From Lysinibacillus pakistanensis (GTDB lineage: Bacteria > Bacillota > Bacilli > Bacillales_A > Planococcaceae), in contig NZ_CP126101.1 of the NCBI RefSeq assembly GCF_030123245.1, forward strand, positions 2,602,501 through 2,666,500: 64,000 nucleotides of DNA, given 5' to 3'. This document shows positions 1-9,817 of the stretch, piece after piece. Each line of letters begins with the position of its first letter. Position 1 is the stretch's first letter. The notes beneath the pieces are model-generated. The model worked only from the letters and a program-made list of their open reading frames with translations. It was not told the origin of the DNA and searched no databases. A program made the translations under genes and the position numbers.

Positions 1-1509
1 TTACCAATTGTTCCTAATGATGAGAGAGAAAACATTCAAACTTTTCTACAAAGAGCTGCAATGGGCGAAAATATTGGGGAGAAACTTATCAAGCTCCATA
101 CATTGGATAAAAAAGAGCGCTTCTATTTAATGTCACTTTCTCCTGTTATGCAAGGAGATAATTCATTTGCGATTTTTCTTATTATGCAGGATTTCACCCA
201 GTTTACTGAGCAAAAAGCAGAATTACGTTTAAAATCGCATGGCTTAGAAGTTTTTAAGGCTGCGTTAAACTCTGCGACGGCCATTGCTATATGGGATGTT
301 GATGGCATAATAATTGAAGTAAATGATCTATTTTTAAATGCGTCAGGCTATACGGCGGAGGAGCTTATAGGTAAACCTTATACGTTAATCGAACCTAGTT
401 ATCATACAGAGGATTTAATGCACTTAATTAATGAAACGCTTGAAGCGGGGGACATTTGGCGAGGCGAGCTGTGCTACCGTACAAAATATCATGCAGATTA
501 TTGGGTAGAAGCAGCAATTGTTCCGTTAAAAAATGAAGTAGGCAGGACAGAACAATATTTATCCATTAACTATGATATTACGGACAAGAAAAGAATGTTA
601 ACGGAATTAAAAAATATTGAACGCACATTTCGTCTAATAACTGAAAATACAAATGACTTGATTGTTATAACTAACGAGGATGGCATTATTATTTATGCTT
701 CACCGTCCTATAGGATTTTCTTAGGCTATGAAAATGTAGATTTACAGGGTCAGTTTTACAGTGATATTGTCGATGAGGAAAGTAAAATGGCTTGGCAAAC
801 ATTCTTAAATAATTATTCTGGACTAACGGATACACAATTTGAGCTATTACTCAAGGCCAAGGATGGTACACCTGTTTGGACAGAAGGAAACGTAACTGTT
901 GTACATGATCCTGAACGAGAAAAAGTTTCCCAAATTATGATGGTATCTCGTGAAATTACGCATCGAAAAGAACGAGAGAATGATTTATTATATTTAGCCT
1001 ATCATGATACGTTAACACAGCTACCCAATCGACGTTATTTATTAAAGGAGTTTCCAAAATTACTGGCAGAAGCACAAGAGACGGCTAATTGTTTGGCGAT
1101 GCTTTATATAGATGGAGATGACTTTAAGGATGTAAATGATCATTATGGTCATGATACTGGCGATGACTTTATCCGAAAGTTTGGGCAAGTTTTAGTCAAC
1201 TCTGTCAGAAGCCATGATTTAGTGATTCGTATTGGTGGCGATGAATTTATTGTCATTCTAACAGGGTTAACTAGAGATAGTGAAAAGCGAAAGGCTCAAA
1301 TGATGCATATTATTCAGCGCATCCGAGAAGAACTAAAAAAAGGTTGGATTATTGAAAATAATTATTTTGCCCCGACTGCTTCGATCGGTGTTGCGTATTA
1401 TCCTGATCATGGAAAAAATTTAGACGAATTACTGGATTTAGCGGATCAGGCGCTCTATAAAGCGAAAGAATTTGGCAAAAATAAACTTTATATTACGGAA
1501 GCGCATTAA
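1..1509 (+). CDS. PAS-PAS(-PAS)-GGDEF diguanylate cyclase, 5' truncated by window edge
   Basis: The reading frame is open from base 1, so the gene starts before the window; the ATG at 61 is probably internal. The visible protein (about 502 residues) has an N-terminal PAS-like tail, two clear PAS/PAC modules (each ending in a D-I-T or E-I-T-x-R/K linker) and a C-terminal GGDEF domain. The active-site motif is intact (R-I-G-G-D-E-F), as is the preceding D-G-D-D-F-K-D-V-N-D metal/substrate loop, so synthesis of cyclic di-GMP from two GTP is expected. PAS domains normally sense redox state, oxygen or ligands; the signal here is unknown. No membrane segment lies in the visible part. A strong intrinsic terminator follows immediately, so this is the last gene of its transcript. 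Confidence 0.9.
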   Translation, partial: LPIVPNDERENIQTFLQRAAMGENIGEKLIKLHTLDKKERFYLMSLSPVMQGDNSFAIFLIMQDFTQFTEQKAELRLKSHGLEVFKAALNSATAIAIWDVDGIIIEVNDLFLNASGYTAEELIGKPYTLIEPSYHTEDLMHLINETLEAGDIWRGELCYRTKYHADYWVEAAIVPLKNEVGRTEQYLSINYDITDKKRMLTELKNIERTFRLITENTNDLIVITNEDGIIIYASPSYRIFLGYENVDLQGQFYSDIVDEESKMAWQTFLNNYSGLTDTQFELLLKAKDGTPVWTEGNVTVVHDPEREKVSQIMMVSREITHRKERENDLLYLAYHDTLTQLPNRRYLLKEFPKLLAEAQETANCLAMLYIDGDDFKDVNDHYGHDTGDDFIRKFGQVLVNSVRSHDLVIRIGGDEFIVILTGLTRDSEKRKAQMMHIIQRIREELKKGWIIENNYFAPTASIGVAYYPDHGKNLDELLDLADQALYKAKEFGKNKLYITEAH

Positions 1510-1554
1510 AAAAAGTCTGTACAAACAAGTATTTGCTTGTGGTACAGACTTTTT
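1510..1554 (+). terminator. intrinsic terminator after the diguanylate cyclase gene
   Basis: A 13-bp perfect stem (1510-1522 with 1542-1554) carries a nested ACAAG/CTTGT extension and ends in a T run. It begins at the stop codon of the GGDEF gene. Confidence 0.85.
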
Positions 1555-1560
1555 ATTTGA

Positions 1561-1597
1561 TGTTATGCTATAACATGATAAGGAGGAATTCCTTATC
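1561..1597. promoter_or_regulatory. two short inverted repeats upstream of the response regulator gene
   Basis: TGTTAT-GCT-ATAACA (1561-1575) is followed at once by GATAAGGA-GGAAT-TCCTTATC (1577-1597). They lie between the previous terminator and the response regulator start, where an autoregulatory operator or mRNA hairpin could sit. The function is inferred from position only. Confidence 0.35.
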
Positions 1598-1623
1598 ACC
1601 ATATTAGAATAGAAGGTGGAAAA

Positions 1624-2298
1624 ATGCCTAAAAAGATACTTTTAGTGGAAGATGAAAAACATATCGCTCGCTTTGTAGAGCTAGAGTTAAAGCATGAGGG
1701 CTATGATGTGTTGGTCACTTTTGATGGACGTGAAGGATTAGCTCTTGCTTCATCTGAGGATGTTGATGTTCTTTTATTAGATGTCATGCTTCCAGGCATA
1801 AATGGTATTGAAATTTGTCGGCGCATACGAACGCAGTCAAATGTACCAATTATTTTGCTAACGGCACGTGACGCTGTGATGGATCGTGTAGCAGGTTTAG
1901 ATGCAGGAGCAGATGACTACATTGTTAAACCATTTGCTATTGAAGAATTACTAGCTAGGATTCGAACAATTTTGCGCCGTGTAACACCAGACGAGCAAAA
2001 CGGTGAGGCACTACAATTTCGCGATATTGTCATTGATGTAGCAGCCTACGAAGTACTTGTACAAGGAAAAAGGCTTGATTTAACGAAAACAGAATATGAT
2101 TTACTGAAATTATTAATGGAACATAAAAATAGAGTTTGTACGCGAGAGCTAATTTTAACTTCTGTTTGGGGTTATGAAACTGATATTGAAACAAATGTTG
2201 TAGATGTATACATACGGCATTTACGAACAAAACTACCAGGTGATATGAATGCCTATATTGAAACCGTTCGTGGAGTAGGGTATGTGATGCGAGAATGA
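1624..2298 (+). CDS. OmpR/PhoB-type response regulator, ArlR-like
   Basis: The 224-aa protein has a receiver domain (about residues 1-120) and an OmpR-type winged-helix DNA-binding domain (about 130-224). The acidic pocket E9-D10, the phospho-acceptor D53 (L-L-L-D-V-M-L-P), the switch Thr in L-L-T-A-R-D and the conserved Lys in V-K-P-F are all present, so it should be a working two-component regulator. The start has a good GGTGG-type ribosome site. It overlaps the histidine kinase start (ATGA), implying translational coupling. The receiver closely resembles ArlR of staphylococci and related Bacilli regulators (family recall); the regulon cannot be read from the sequence. Confidence 0.92.
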   Translation: MPKKILLVEDEKHIARFVELELKHEGYDVLVTFDGREGLALASSEDVDVLLLDVMLPGINGIEICRRIRTQSNVPIILLTARDAVMDRVAGLDAGADDYIVKPFAIEELLARIRTILRRVTPDEQNGEALQFRDIVIDVAAYEVLVQGKRLDLTKTEYDLLKLLMEHKNRVCTRELILTSVWGYETDIETNVVDVYIRHLRTKLPGDMNAYIETVRGVGYVMRE

Positions 2299-3689
2299 AA
2301 AAATTGAGAGAGATTTTTGTCAATCAATCATTGCAAAGAAAATGGATGTTTACGTCTAGTGCTGTTATCTTTTTTAGTTTTACAATCATTTGTATAGTCG
2401 TTTATATTTCATTGCATACATGGCTATTAAATGATGAGCAACTTAAAATTCAACGGACAAGCTATGATGTGGTGTCTTTTTTTGAATCACAAGGACCCAA
2501 TCTGACCATTCAGCAAATTCAACAAAACATAGGGCTTTTAAATTCCAGTGATCAAACAGTAATATTGTTTAATTTAGATAAAATAGAGGTTTTACGTATT
2601 GTTAATACTTCAGGGGTTAATAATCCTTCACAGACTGCTCCTCTTACGCAAATGGGGGAAATTGTTGAAATGACAATTGATAAAAAGGATGTTTATGTTA
2701 TTAATAAACCGATTCAGCTCGGTTTCTTTCGTGGATACATTCAGGTGATTCATCCATTATCAGGATTCCAGTCGTTGATGCATTATTTATTGACTGCCAT
2801 GCTAATAGCAGGCTTAGGAGCTTTAGTATTATCCGCTTCAATTAGTTATTATCTAGCCAGTTATTTGATGAAGCCCCTACATGCTTTGCGTTCATCCATG
2901 AAAAACGTAATGGATAAAGGATTTAATGAACAAATTCAATTAACATACACGTCTCATGATGAAATAGGTGATCTCTTAAAAATGTATAATGCGATGATGA
3001 ATGAACTGCAAATTTCGTTTACCCAGCAACAACAATTTGTTGCAGATGCATCTCATGAGCTACGAACACCTATTCAAGCTATTGAAGGACATCTATCTTT
3101 ATTGAAAAGATGGGGAAAGGATGATCCAGAAATTCTTGAGGAATCTATTAATACATCATTAACTGAAGTTGCACGGATGCGCAAAATGATTGAGGAATTA
3201 TTAGAGCTTGCACGTCGGGAGGAAAAAGATAGTAGCAGTGAGGCTAATGCAGTGGAAGTAATTGAAAGTGTTATCGAGGAAATGGAGCATCTTTATCCAG
3301 AAGCTCGAATCACGCTGTCTAAAAATGGAGAAATAGGTCTATTATTTATAACGGATAATGCGCTAAGTCAAATAGTACGTAATTTAGTTGAGAACGCCAT
3401 TCGCTATTGTGAAAAAATTCCGGAGATTCAAATTACTTTATCAGTTGCTGGAAATGAGGCGCTTTTAAAAATAGAAGATAATGGAATTGGTATAGCGCAA
3501 GAAAATATATCTTTCATTTTCGATCGATTTTATCGGATTGATGAGGCTAGAAATCGTCAAAAAGGCGGTACAGGCTTAGGACTTAGTATCACAAAAATGT
3601 TGCTTGAAAAATATAATGGTTCTGTGGAAGTCAAGAGTGAGATAAATATTGGAACCGTTTTCTTCATTAAATTCCCGCTAAAATATTAA
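2295..3689 (+). CDS. sensor histidine kinase, ArlS-like
   Basis: This 464-aa membrane kinase is the partner of the overlapping response regulator. Transmembrane helix 1 is near residues 18-40, an extracytoplasmic sensor region covers about 41-158, and helix 2 is about 160-190. A HAMP linker follows (about 190-245). The HisKA dimerisation helix carries the phospho-accepting H254 (A-S-H-E-L-R-T-P). The HATPase_c domain shows an N box (L-V-E-N-A-I-R-Y), a D-N-G-I-G-I G1 box and a G-G-T-G-L-G-L G2 box. All catalytic motifs are intact. It would autophosphorylate and pass phosphate to D53 of the upstream regulator. The signal is unknown. No gene follows for about 230 bp. Confidence 0.92.
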   Translation: MKKLREIFVNQSLQRKWMFTSSAVIFFSFTIICIVVYISLHTWLLNDEQLKIQRTSYDVVSFFESQGPNLTIQQIQQNIGLLNSSDQTVILFNLDKIEVLRIVNTSGVNNPSQTAPLTQMGEIVEMTIDKKDVYVINKPIQLGFFRGYIQVIHPLSGFQSLMHYLLTAMLIAGLGALVLSASISYYLASYLMKPLHALRSSMKNVMDKGFNEQIQLTYTSHDEIGDLLKMYNAMMNELQISFTQQQQFVADASHELRTPIQAIEGHLSLLKRWGKDDPEILEESINTSLTEVARMRKMIEELLELARREEKDSSSEANAVEVIESVIEEMEHLYPEARITLSKNGEIGLLFITDNALSQIVRNLVENAIRYCEKIPEIQITLSVAGNEALLKIEDNGIGIAQENISFIFDRFYRIDEARNRQKGGTGLGLSITKMLLEKYNGSVEVKSEINIGTVFFIKFPLKY

Positions 3690-3921
3690 GAAAAATTCAC
3701 GCTTTATTAAGTTATTTTAGCCTTTGCGAAAAAAATTGCTTAATTTCCTAAAAAGAGTTGTATTTTTTGTGAAGAGTAGTAAGATTGAGATGGAAAAAAC
3801 GTTCTTTAAAATATGGATAAGTTGTGTCAAACATCCTTTAAAAGAACGGAAAAATATTATATAATTAATTGTAATTTAATTAATGGAACTGCCGAAAGGC
3901 AAAATTTGGAGGTCATTTTTC

Positions 3922-6744
3922 ATGTCGAACAACGTTACAACTGTAAGTTCTCCATGGTCAGCTTTCTCTGGTCCTAACCTAGGATATGTGATGGAGCAAT
4001 ACGACTTATTCTTACAGTCTCCTGAAGAAGTAGAACCGGAGTTAGTATTATTATTCCAACAATTTGGTGCACCAGTAGTAGTAGAAGGTGAAGTAGCGGT
4101 AGCTAATAGCACAGCGGCTCCTGCTGGCGATTACAAAAAAGTATTAGCAGCTGTGAGATTAGCAGATGCAATCCGTACGCATGGTCATTTAGCGGCAGAT
4201 ATTTATCCTTTGAAAAACCGTGAACTACAAACAGCTCAAATTGAAGAAAGCGCGTTCAATCTAAGCGTTGCAGATTTAGCTGAAATTCCTGCAGCTATCT
4301 TCTTCAAAGATGTGCCAGCAAACGTGAAAAATGGTAAGGATGCAATTGATTACTTAAAATCTGTTTATACAGATAAAGTGGCATTTGAATATAATCACAT
4401 CGCAGCAACAGAAGAACGTGATTGGATTCAAGCACAAATTGAAACAGGTTCATTTAAACAAGCATTATCTTCTGATGAGAAAAAAGCATTATTAGATCGC
4501 TTAACACGTGTTGAGAATTTTGAGAAGTTTATTCATAAAACTTTCGTTGGTCAAAAGCGTTTCTCAGGTGAAGGTTTAGATACACAAATCGTTTTATTTG
4601 ATGAAATTTTAAAAACAGCAGAAGCAAATAACGTAGAAAAAGTGCGTATTGGTATGGCACACCGTGGCCGTTTAAATGTATTAACTCATATTTTAAATAA
4701 ACCATATGACATGATGTTCTCTGATTTTGCACATGTTTCCAACGAATTATTTTTACCAGAGGATGGTCGACTTGAAATCACTAAAGGTTGGACAGGTGAT
4801 GTAAAATACCACATGGGTGCTTCTTACAATCGCGAATCTGGTATGAACGTTAAACTTGCTTATAACCCTTCACACTTAGAAGTAGGAAACCCAGTTGTTT
4901 TAGGTACTACTCGTGCAGCTCAAGATGATACGTCTACGCCAGGTCAAGCAATTTTTAATCGAACAAAAGGATTAGGTATTCTTGTACATGGTGACGCGGC
5001 ATTCCCAGGTCAAGGGATTGTAACAGAGGTTCTTAACTTTGCGAAAACAGAAGGATTCACAACTGGTGGTACAATTCACATCATTGCAAACAATATGATT
5101 GGATTTACAACTGAACAACAAGATTCTCGTTCATCTGTTTATTCTTCTGACCCAGCAAAAGGTTATGAAGTACCAGTTATCCATGTGAATGCAGATAGTC
5201 CTGAGGCTGTATCATTAGTTGGTCGTTTTGCAGCTAGCTACCGTCAAAAATTCGGTAAAGATATTATCGTTGACTTAATTGGTTACCGTCGTCACGGTCA
5301 CAATGAAACAGATGATCCAACTGTAACAAACCCAGAAACATATAAATTAGTAGCTCAACATGAAACTGTTCGTGCTTTATATGGCGCACAATTAGTAGCA
5401 GAGGGTGTTGTTTCGGCAGATGATGTTGCGGCATTAGATGCAGCAATTTATGCAGAAATGCAAGCTTCTTATGATCATGTTAAAGAAATGGCTGCTAAAG
5501 ATGAGCACAAACATTTAGAAATGCCAGAAGAATTAAAGGTAGAGTTCCCACAAATTGATACAGCAGTTGGTGCGGAGCGTCTAGAAACAATAAATGAAGA
5601 GCTTTTAGTGTTTGAAGAAAAGTTCGAGCCACAGAAAAAACTTGGTAAGATTTTAGAAAAACGTCGTGAAGCATTTGCTTCTGCAAAAATTGATTGGGGC
5701 CATGCTGAAACTTTAGCCTATGCTACGATTATTCAAGACGGCACTCCAGTTCGTTTTACAGGGCAGGATGCACAACGTGGTACGTTCTCGCAACGTCACT
5801 TAGTATTACATGATAAAAACAATGGTAATGTATTTACACCACTTCACCATATTTCTGGTGCAAATGCATCATTTACAGTACACAACTCTCCACTGACAGA
5901 AGCAGGGGTAGTAGGCTTTGAATATGGGTATAATTTAGAAAATGGCCATGTACTATCAGTTTGGGAAGCTCAATTTGGTGACTTTGCTAATATGGCACAA
6001 GTGATGTTCGATAACTTTATTTCAGGTGCACGTGCTAAATGGGGTCAAAAATCCGGTTTAGTCATTCTTTTACCTCATGGTTATGAAGGCCAAGGTCCAG
6101 AGCACTCTTCAAGCCGTATGGAACGTTATTTACAAATGTCAGCAGAAAATAACTGGTTCGTAGCAAACTGCTCAAATGCAGGTAACTACTACCACTTATT
6201 ACGTCGTCAAGCAGCGTTACTAGGAACTGAAGGTGTTCGTCCACTTGTGGTTGTATCACCTAAATACCTACTTCGTCACCCATTAGCTGCAGCGAATGCT
6301 GAGCAATTAGCAAATGGTTCATTCCAAGAGGTAATTGAACAACCAGGTCTAGGTTCAAAACCAGAAGCTGTAGAGCGCATTGTACTTGGTACTGGTAAAG
6401 TGATGATCGACATTGCAGACCGTATTAAAGACGGTGAAGGTTTCGATCACTTACACATTATTCGTGTAGAACAACTTTACCCATTCCCAAAAGAGCAAGT
6501 TGCTGGTATTATTGCTAAGTATCCGAATGTTAAAGAAGTAGTATGGGTACAGGAAGAACCGAAAAACCAAGGTACTTGGAATTATGCATTAGAAACACTT
6601 TATGAACTTTCAGAAGGTAAAAAGCTTCGTTATGTAGGTCGCCCTGCAATGAGCTCTACTTCAGAAGGTGATGCAGATTCTCATAAAGCTGCTCAAGCCG
6701 CAGTTGTAGAAGAAGCGGTTGCTGAGCCTGTAAAGGTTAAATAA
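3922..6744 (+). CDS. odhA: 2-oxoglutarate dehydrogenase E1 component
   Basis: This thiamine-diphosphate-dependent E1 subunit of the 2-oxoglutarate dehydrogenase complex decarboxylates 2-oxoglutarate and transfers the succinyl group to the E2 lipoyl domain (TCA cycle, cytosol). The sequence shows the dehydrogenase E1 core with the ThDP/Mg motif (G-D-A-A-F-P-G-Q-G ... N-N-M-I-G-F), and a C-terminal transketolase-like pyrimidine-binding domain with a G-P-E-H-S-S-R motif. I chose ATG 3922 rather than the in-frame ATG 3883: a TTGGAGG site lies just upstream of 3922 and the resulting 940 aa fits the family (about 940). odhB follows 90 bp downstream, so they form the usual odhAB operon. Confidence 0.97.
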   Translation: MSNNVTTVSSPWSAFSGPNLGYVMEQYDLFLQSPEEVEPELVLLFQQFGAPVVVEGEVAVANSTAAPAGDYKKVLAAVRLADAIRTHGHLAADIYPLKNRELQTAQIEESAFNLSVADLAEIPAAIFFKDVPANVKNGKDAIDYLKSVYTDKVAFEYNHIAATEERDWIQAQIETGSFKQALSSDEKKALLDRLTRVENFEKFIHKTFVGQKRFSGEGLDTQIVLFDEILKTAEANNVEKVRIGMAHRGRLNVLTHILNKPYDMMFSDFAHVSNELFLPEDGRLEITKGWTGDVKYHMGASYNRESGMNVKLAYNPSHLEVGNPVVLGTTRAAQDDTSTPGQAIFNRTKGLGILVHGDAAFPGQGIVTEVLNFAKTEGFTTGGTIHIIANNMIGFTTEQQDSRSSVYSSDPAKGYEVPVIHVNADSPEAVSLVGRFAASYRQKFGKDIIVDLIGYRRHGHNETDDPTVTNPETYKLVAQHETVRALYGAQLVAEGVVSADDVAALDAAIYAEMQASYDHVKEMAAKDEHKHLEMPEELKVEFPQIDTAVGAERLETINEELLVFEEKFEPQKKLGKILEKRREAFASAKIDWGHAETLAYATIIQDGTPVRFTGQDAQRGTFSQRHLVLHDKNNGNVFTPLHHISGANASFTVHNSPLTEAGVVGFEYGYNLENGHVLSVWEAQFGDFANMAQVMFDNFISGARAKWGQKSGLVILLPHGYEGQGPEHSSSRMERYLQMSAENNWFVANCSNAGNYYHLLRRQAALLGTEGVRPLVVVSPKYLLRHPLAAANAEQLANGSFQEVIEQPGLGSKPEAVERIVLGTGKVMIDIADRIKDGEGFDHLHIIRVEQLYPFPKEQVAGIIAKYPNVKEVVWVQEEPKNQGTWNYALETLYELSEGKKLRYVGRPAMSSTSEGDADSHKAAQAAVVEEAVAEPVKVK

Positions 6745-6834
6745 TCATATATTAATTTTTGAAGCCGGGCTGCTTGCTTAGGCGGGTGGCCCTTCTATGT
6801 GCATTATGCACGTTAATTAAAGGAGGAAATGAAA

Positions 6835-8067
6835 GTGGCTGAAATTAAAGTCCCTGAATTAGCAGAATCGATTACAGAAGGAAGTATCGCACAATGGGTA
6901 AAAAAAGTGGGCGATCGCGTTGAGAAAGGTGAATTCATCGTTGAACTTGAAACAGATAAAGTAAACGCTGAAATTATTTCCGAAGAAGCAGGTGTCTTAA
7001 CTCAAATTTTAGCTGAGGAAGGCGATACTGTACTTGTTGGTCAAGTTATCGCAGTTGTAGAAGCAGGCGAAGGTGCAGCACCAGCTCCAGCTGCTCCAGC
7101 AGAAGCAACACCAGCGCAAGCAGTACCACAAGCAGCACCTGCCCCAGTTGCGGCAGCTCCAGTTGTGGAAGAAACTTCTGGTGAGCGTGTAATCGCATCT
7201 CCAGCAGCACGTAAACTTGCTCGTGAAAAAGGTATTGATCTTGCTGCTGTATCTCCAGTAGACCCACAAGGTCGTGTACGTGTCCAAGACGTGGCAGCTC
7301 ATGGGACAGCTCCAGTAGCAACAGCGCAAGCTCCAGCAGCGCCAAAAGCGGTAGCGGCTGTAGATGAATCACGTGTAACAGTAGAAAAAATGAGTCGTCG
7401 TCGCCAAACAATTGCGAAACGTTTACTTGAAGTAAAACAATCTACTGCAATGTTAACTACATTTAACGAAGTTGATATGACAAATGTTATGGCTTTACGT
7501 TCTCGTAAAAAAGACCAATTCTTCGAGTCGACAGGCTCTAAACTTGGTTTCATGTCATTCTTCACAAAAGCAGTAGTAGCAGCACTTAAAAAATACCCAT
7601 ATGTGAACGCACAAATAGTTGGTGACGAAATTCACTTAAACAACTTTTTTGATATTGGTGTAGCTGTATCGACAGAAGAAGGTTTAGTGGTACCAGTTGT
7701 ACGTGATGCTGACCGTAAAAACTTTGCTGAAATTGAAGATGCAATTGCGGACCTAGCGAAAAAAGCTCGCGACAAAAAATTAGGTTTAGCAGATCTTCAA
7801 GGTGGCTCATTCACAATTACAAATGGTGGTGTATTTGGTTCATTAATGTCTACACCTATCATGAATGGTACACAAGCTGGTATCTTAGGTATGCACTCCA
7901 TCAAAAAACGTCCGGTTGAAGTGAATGGTGAAGTAGAAATTCGCCCAATGATGTACCTAGCGCTTTCTTATGACCACCGTATTATCGATGGTAAAGATTC
8001 TGTAGGCTTCCTTAAAACAGTAAAAGAATTACTTGAAAACCCAGAAGATTTATTATTAAATTCTTAA
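6835..8067 (+). CDS. odhB: dihydrolipoyllysine-residue succinyltransferase (E2 of 2-oxoglutarate dehydrogenase)
   Basis: The 410-aa E2 core of the complex moves the succinyl group from E1 to CoA. Domains in order: an N-terminal lipoyl domain (the lipoylated Lys is in E-T-D-K-V-N), an Ala/Pro-rich linker, a peripheral subunit-binding domain ([12 protein letters not shown]), a second linker, and the acyltransferase domain ending with the D-H-R catalytic motif (S-Y-D-H-R-I-I-D-G). GTG 6835 is the preferred start because AGGAGG at 6821-6826 is 8 nt away; the in-frame ATG at 6829 is too close to that site. It is the second gene of odhAB and is followed by a terminator. No E3 gene is nearby. Confidence 0.96.
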   Translation: MAEIKVPELAESITEGSIAQWVKKVGDRVEKGEFIVELETDKVNAEIISEEAGVLTQILAEEGDTVLVGQVIAVVEAGEGAAPAPAAPAEATPAQAVPQAAPAPVAAAPVVEETSGERVIASPAARKLAREKGIDLAAVSPVDPQGRVRVQDVAAHGTAPVATAQAPAAPKAVAAVDESRVTVEKMSRRRQTIAKRLLEVKQSTAMLTTFNEVDMTNVMALRSRKKDQFFESTGSKLGFMSFFTKAVVAALKKYPYVNAQIVGDEIHLNNFFDIGVAVSTEEGLVVPVVRDADRKNFAEIEDAIADLAKKARDKKLGLADLQGGSFTITNGGVFGSLMSTPIMNGTQAGILGMHSIKKRPVEVNGEVEIRPMMYLALSYDHRIIDGKDSVGFLKTVKELLENPEDLLLNS

Positions 8068-8072
8068 TTTCC

Positions 8073-8105
8073 AAAGCCCTGCGATTTGTGCAGGGCTTTT
8101 TCTTT
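8073..8105 (+). terminator. intrinsic terminator of odhAB
   Basis: A 10-bp perfect stem (AAAGCCCTGC at 8073-8082 with GCAGGGCTTT at 8090-8099) is followed by a T-rich tail. Confidence 0.9.
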
Positions 8106-8114
8106 TATATGCAA

Positions 8115-8197
8115 GATAGAATTAGCTGATAGAAATGCCAAAATGGTGGATAGAATCCCCAAAGTAGTGGATAGAACCTTCAACGTGATGGATAGAA
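8115..8197. repeat. GATAGAA direct-repeat array, 21-bp period
   Basis: The heptamer GATAGAA occurs at 8115, 8128, 8149, 8170 and 8191. The last four copies are spaced exactly 21 bp apart, and the last three share TGGATAGAA. Twenty-one bases is seven codons; in one + strand frame the array would read as V-D-R-x-x-K/N-V repeats, but that frame has no ribosome site and runs out of the odhB terminator. It is best described as a short non-coding tandem repeat of unknown role. Confidence 0.75.
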
Positions 8198-8386
8198 ACA
8201 TTGTACGGTGAACACCATTGTTCTTAAAGGTACTTTTGGAATGCTAGTATTACTATCAATGGTAATAATTTGCGATTTTTTTCACTAAAACTTCAATATA
8301 TTTGCTTACATTGCAAAAGTAAATAATGGATTTATAATAGATAAAACCCTAATATTGTCATTAATCAGAAAAATGATAAAATTATC

Positions 8387-8416
8387 TTGACGAATAAGTT
8401 CGTTTTATAGTAGTAT
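8387..8416 (+). promoter_or_regulatory. predicted sigma-A promoter of the lysine-riboswitch operon
   Basis: TTGACG at 8387-8392 and TAGTAT at 8411-8416 are separated by 18 bp, just upstream of the riboswitch aptamer. The -10 match is moderate. Confidence 0.5.
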
Positions 8417-8440
8417 CTAGATATCAATTAAATAAACAAA

Positions 8441-8722
8441 CCTCACATTAATTTTGTTGTGAGGTAGAGGCGCGGTATTTATTAGTCCATTGTTGAGTAC
8501 AAGCAAGCGAAGACGCAATGGAGAAGGAAATATCGCCGAAGTATAAAAGGAGCTCGTACTTTTATACTGGGTCTGCAGTGAATAAGTGCAGGACTGTCCT
8601 AGTAAGTTGCTTTCCACATTTACTAGGTTGTGCTATCTCGGAAACATGGAAATTATAGTGAGGATTTGGGCAACTGTCAATTAAAGGTAAGACCTAAGTT
8701 CAAAGCTTAGGTCTTTTTTAGT
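8441..8722 (+). ncRNA. lysine riboswitch (L box) with terminator
   Basis: The aptamer core spans about 8461-8639. It shows the L-box landmarks AGAGGCGCG near the 5' side, CGCCGAAG in the middle, a CTGGGTCTGCAG...GGACTGTC segment, and a closing CTATCTC at 8633-8639 that pairs with GAGGTAG at 8461-8467 (P1). The expression platform holds a terminator hairpin (AAGACCTAAG with CTTAGGTCTT, about 8689-8716, then T residues), flanked by the complementary pair CAACTGT (8671) and ACAGTTG (8722). A CCTCAC/GTGAGG hairpin at 8441-8464 competes with P1. By analogy with the B. subtilis lysC leader, lysine binding should favour termination, switching off the transporter genes when lysine is abundant. Confidence 0.9.
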
Positions 8723-8761
8723 ACAGTTGTCTTATTTTTTTACAGAAAAGGGGAGTTTTTC

Positions 8762-9628
8762 ATGAAAAGAAAATGGTTGTTAGTAATGATCTCTATTATG
8801 ACAGCAATTGTGCTAGCTGCTTGTGGTGCTGGCGACAAAAAGGATTCAGGTAAATCTGGAGATGCTGGTACTGATGTAGGTGGATCAGAAGATGGTGGAC
8901 AATTCCGTATTGGGATGGAAGCTGGTTATCCTCCATTCAATTGGACACAGCAAAATGATGCAAATGGCGCAGTAAAAATTGCAGATAATGCAGAGTATGC
9001 AGGCGGCTATGATGTTCAAATGGCCAAAAAAATCGCTGAAGGTTTAGGAAAAGAATTAGTGATTGTCAAAATGGAATGGGATGGTTTAGTGCCAGCACTT
9101 CAATCCAATAAAATTGATGCTATTATTGCTGGGATGTCTCCTACTGAGGAACGTAAGCAAACGATTGATTTCACTGAAAACTACTATACTTCTGATTTTG
9201 TAATGGTTATTAAAAAAGGGAGTAAATATGAAAAAGCAAAATCAATTCAGGATTTCTCCGGTGCTAAAATTACTTCACAATTAAACACTTCAAACTACAA
9301 TGTGATTGACCAAATCAAAGATGTACAAAAGCAAACTGCTATGGATAACTTCCCAGCAATGCGTGTAGCTCTAGAGGCTGGCAAAATTGATGGCTATGTA
9401 GCAGAACGTCCTGAAGGTATTTCAGCTGCAGCAGCTAATGGTAAATTCGCATATGTAGCGTTTGAAGAAGGCTTTGATACAGATCCTTCTAACACATCCA
9501 TCGCAGTTGGTTTACGTAAAGGTGATGCAAATCTTGACAAAATCAATGAAATTTTAAAAGGAATTTCAGAAGATGATCGCCAAACAATTATGGAAGAAGC
9601 AATTCAGCAACAACCAGCAGCGCAATAA
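8762..9628 (+). CDS. amino-acid ABC transporter substrate-binding lipoprotein, probably lysine/basic amino acids
   Basis: The 288-aa family-3 solute-binding protein has a lipoprotein signal peptide ending in the lipobox L-A-A-C (Cys21), then a low-complexity Gly/Asp/Ser tether and a bilobal periplasmic-binding-like fold (from about residue 48, starting F-R-I-G-M-E-A-G-Y-P-P-F). It captures the substrate outside the membrane and hands it to the permease encoded downstream. The lysine riboswitch in front makes lysine the most likely ligand, although the fold also serves arginine, histidine, glutamine and cystine. A GGGGAG ribosome site precedes ATG 8762. Confidence 0.9.
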   Translation: MKRKWLLVMISIMTAIVLAACGAGDKKDSGKSGDAGTDVGGSEDGGQFRIGMEAGYPPFNWTQQNDANGAVKIADNAEYAGGYDVQMAKKIAEGLGKELVIVKMEWDGLVPALQSNKIDAIIAGMSPTEERKQTIDFTENYYTSDFVMVIKKGSKYEKAKSIQDFSGAKITSQLNTSNYNVIDQIKDVQKQTAMDNFPAMRVALEAGKIDGYVAERPEGISAAAANGKFAYVAFEEGFDTDPSNTSIAVGLRKGDANLDKINEILKGISEDDRQTIMEEAIQQQPAAQ

Positions 9629-9634
9629 CATGAA

Positions 9635-9661
9635 TGCACGGACTCTTTGCTAGTCCGTGCA
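9635..9661 (+). terminator. hairpin between binding-protein and permease genes (partial attenuator)
   Basis: A 10-bp perfect stem (TGCACGGACT with AGTCCGTGCA) with a 7-nt loop lies just after the binding-protein stop but lacks a real T tail. Such hairpins typically protect the upstream message or reduce read-through, giving more binding protein than permease. The remaining gap to 9818 has no gene. Confidence 0.6.
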
Positions 9662-9817
9662 ATGTCATTTCATCATTATTCAATGAGAACCTCTCTAAAT
9701 AATGATAATGTCTTAGCTAAACATTTCATAAAATAGTAGAACAATCGTGTTTATCATGGCAGATAGCTAGGATTATAAAGAAGAAACAAGCAACACTATG
9801 TTGTTAGGAGGAACATC

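Noticed and set aside
6799..6811. GTGCATTATGCAC palindrome between odhA and odhB
   Set aside because: Short and within a co-transcribed spacer; probably a chance or minor mRNA hairpin.
7009..7411. Two - strand ORFs of over 100 codons inside odhB
   Set aside because: They are shadows of the Ala/Pro-rich linker of odhB; the composition (Cys/Trp- or Leu-rich) and lack of ribosome sites argue against coding.
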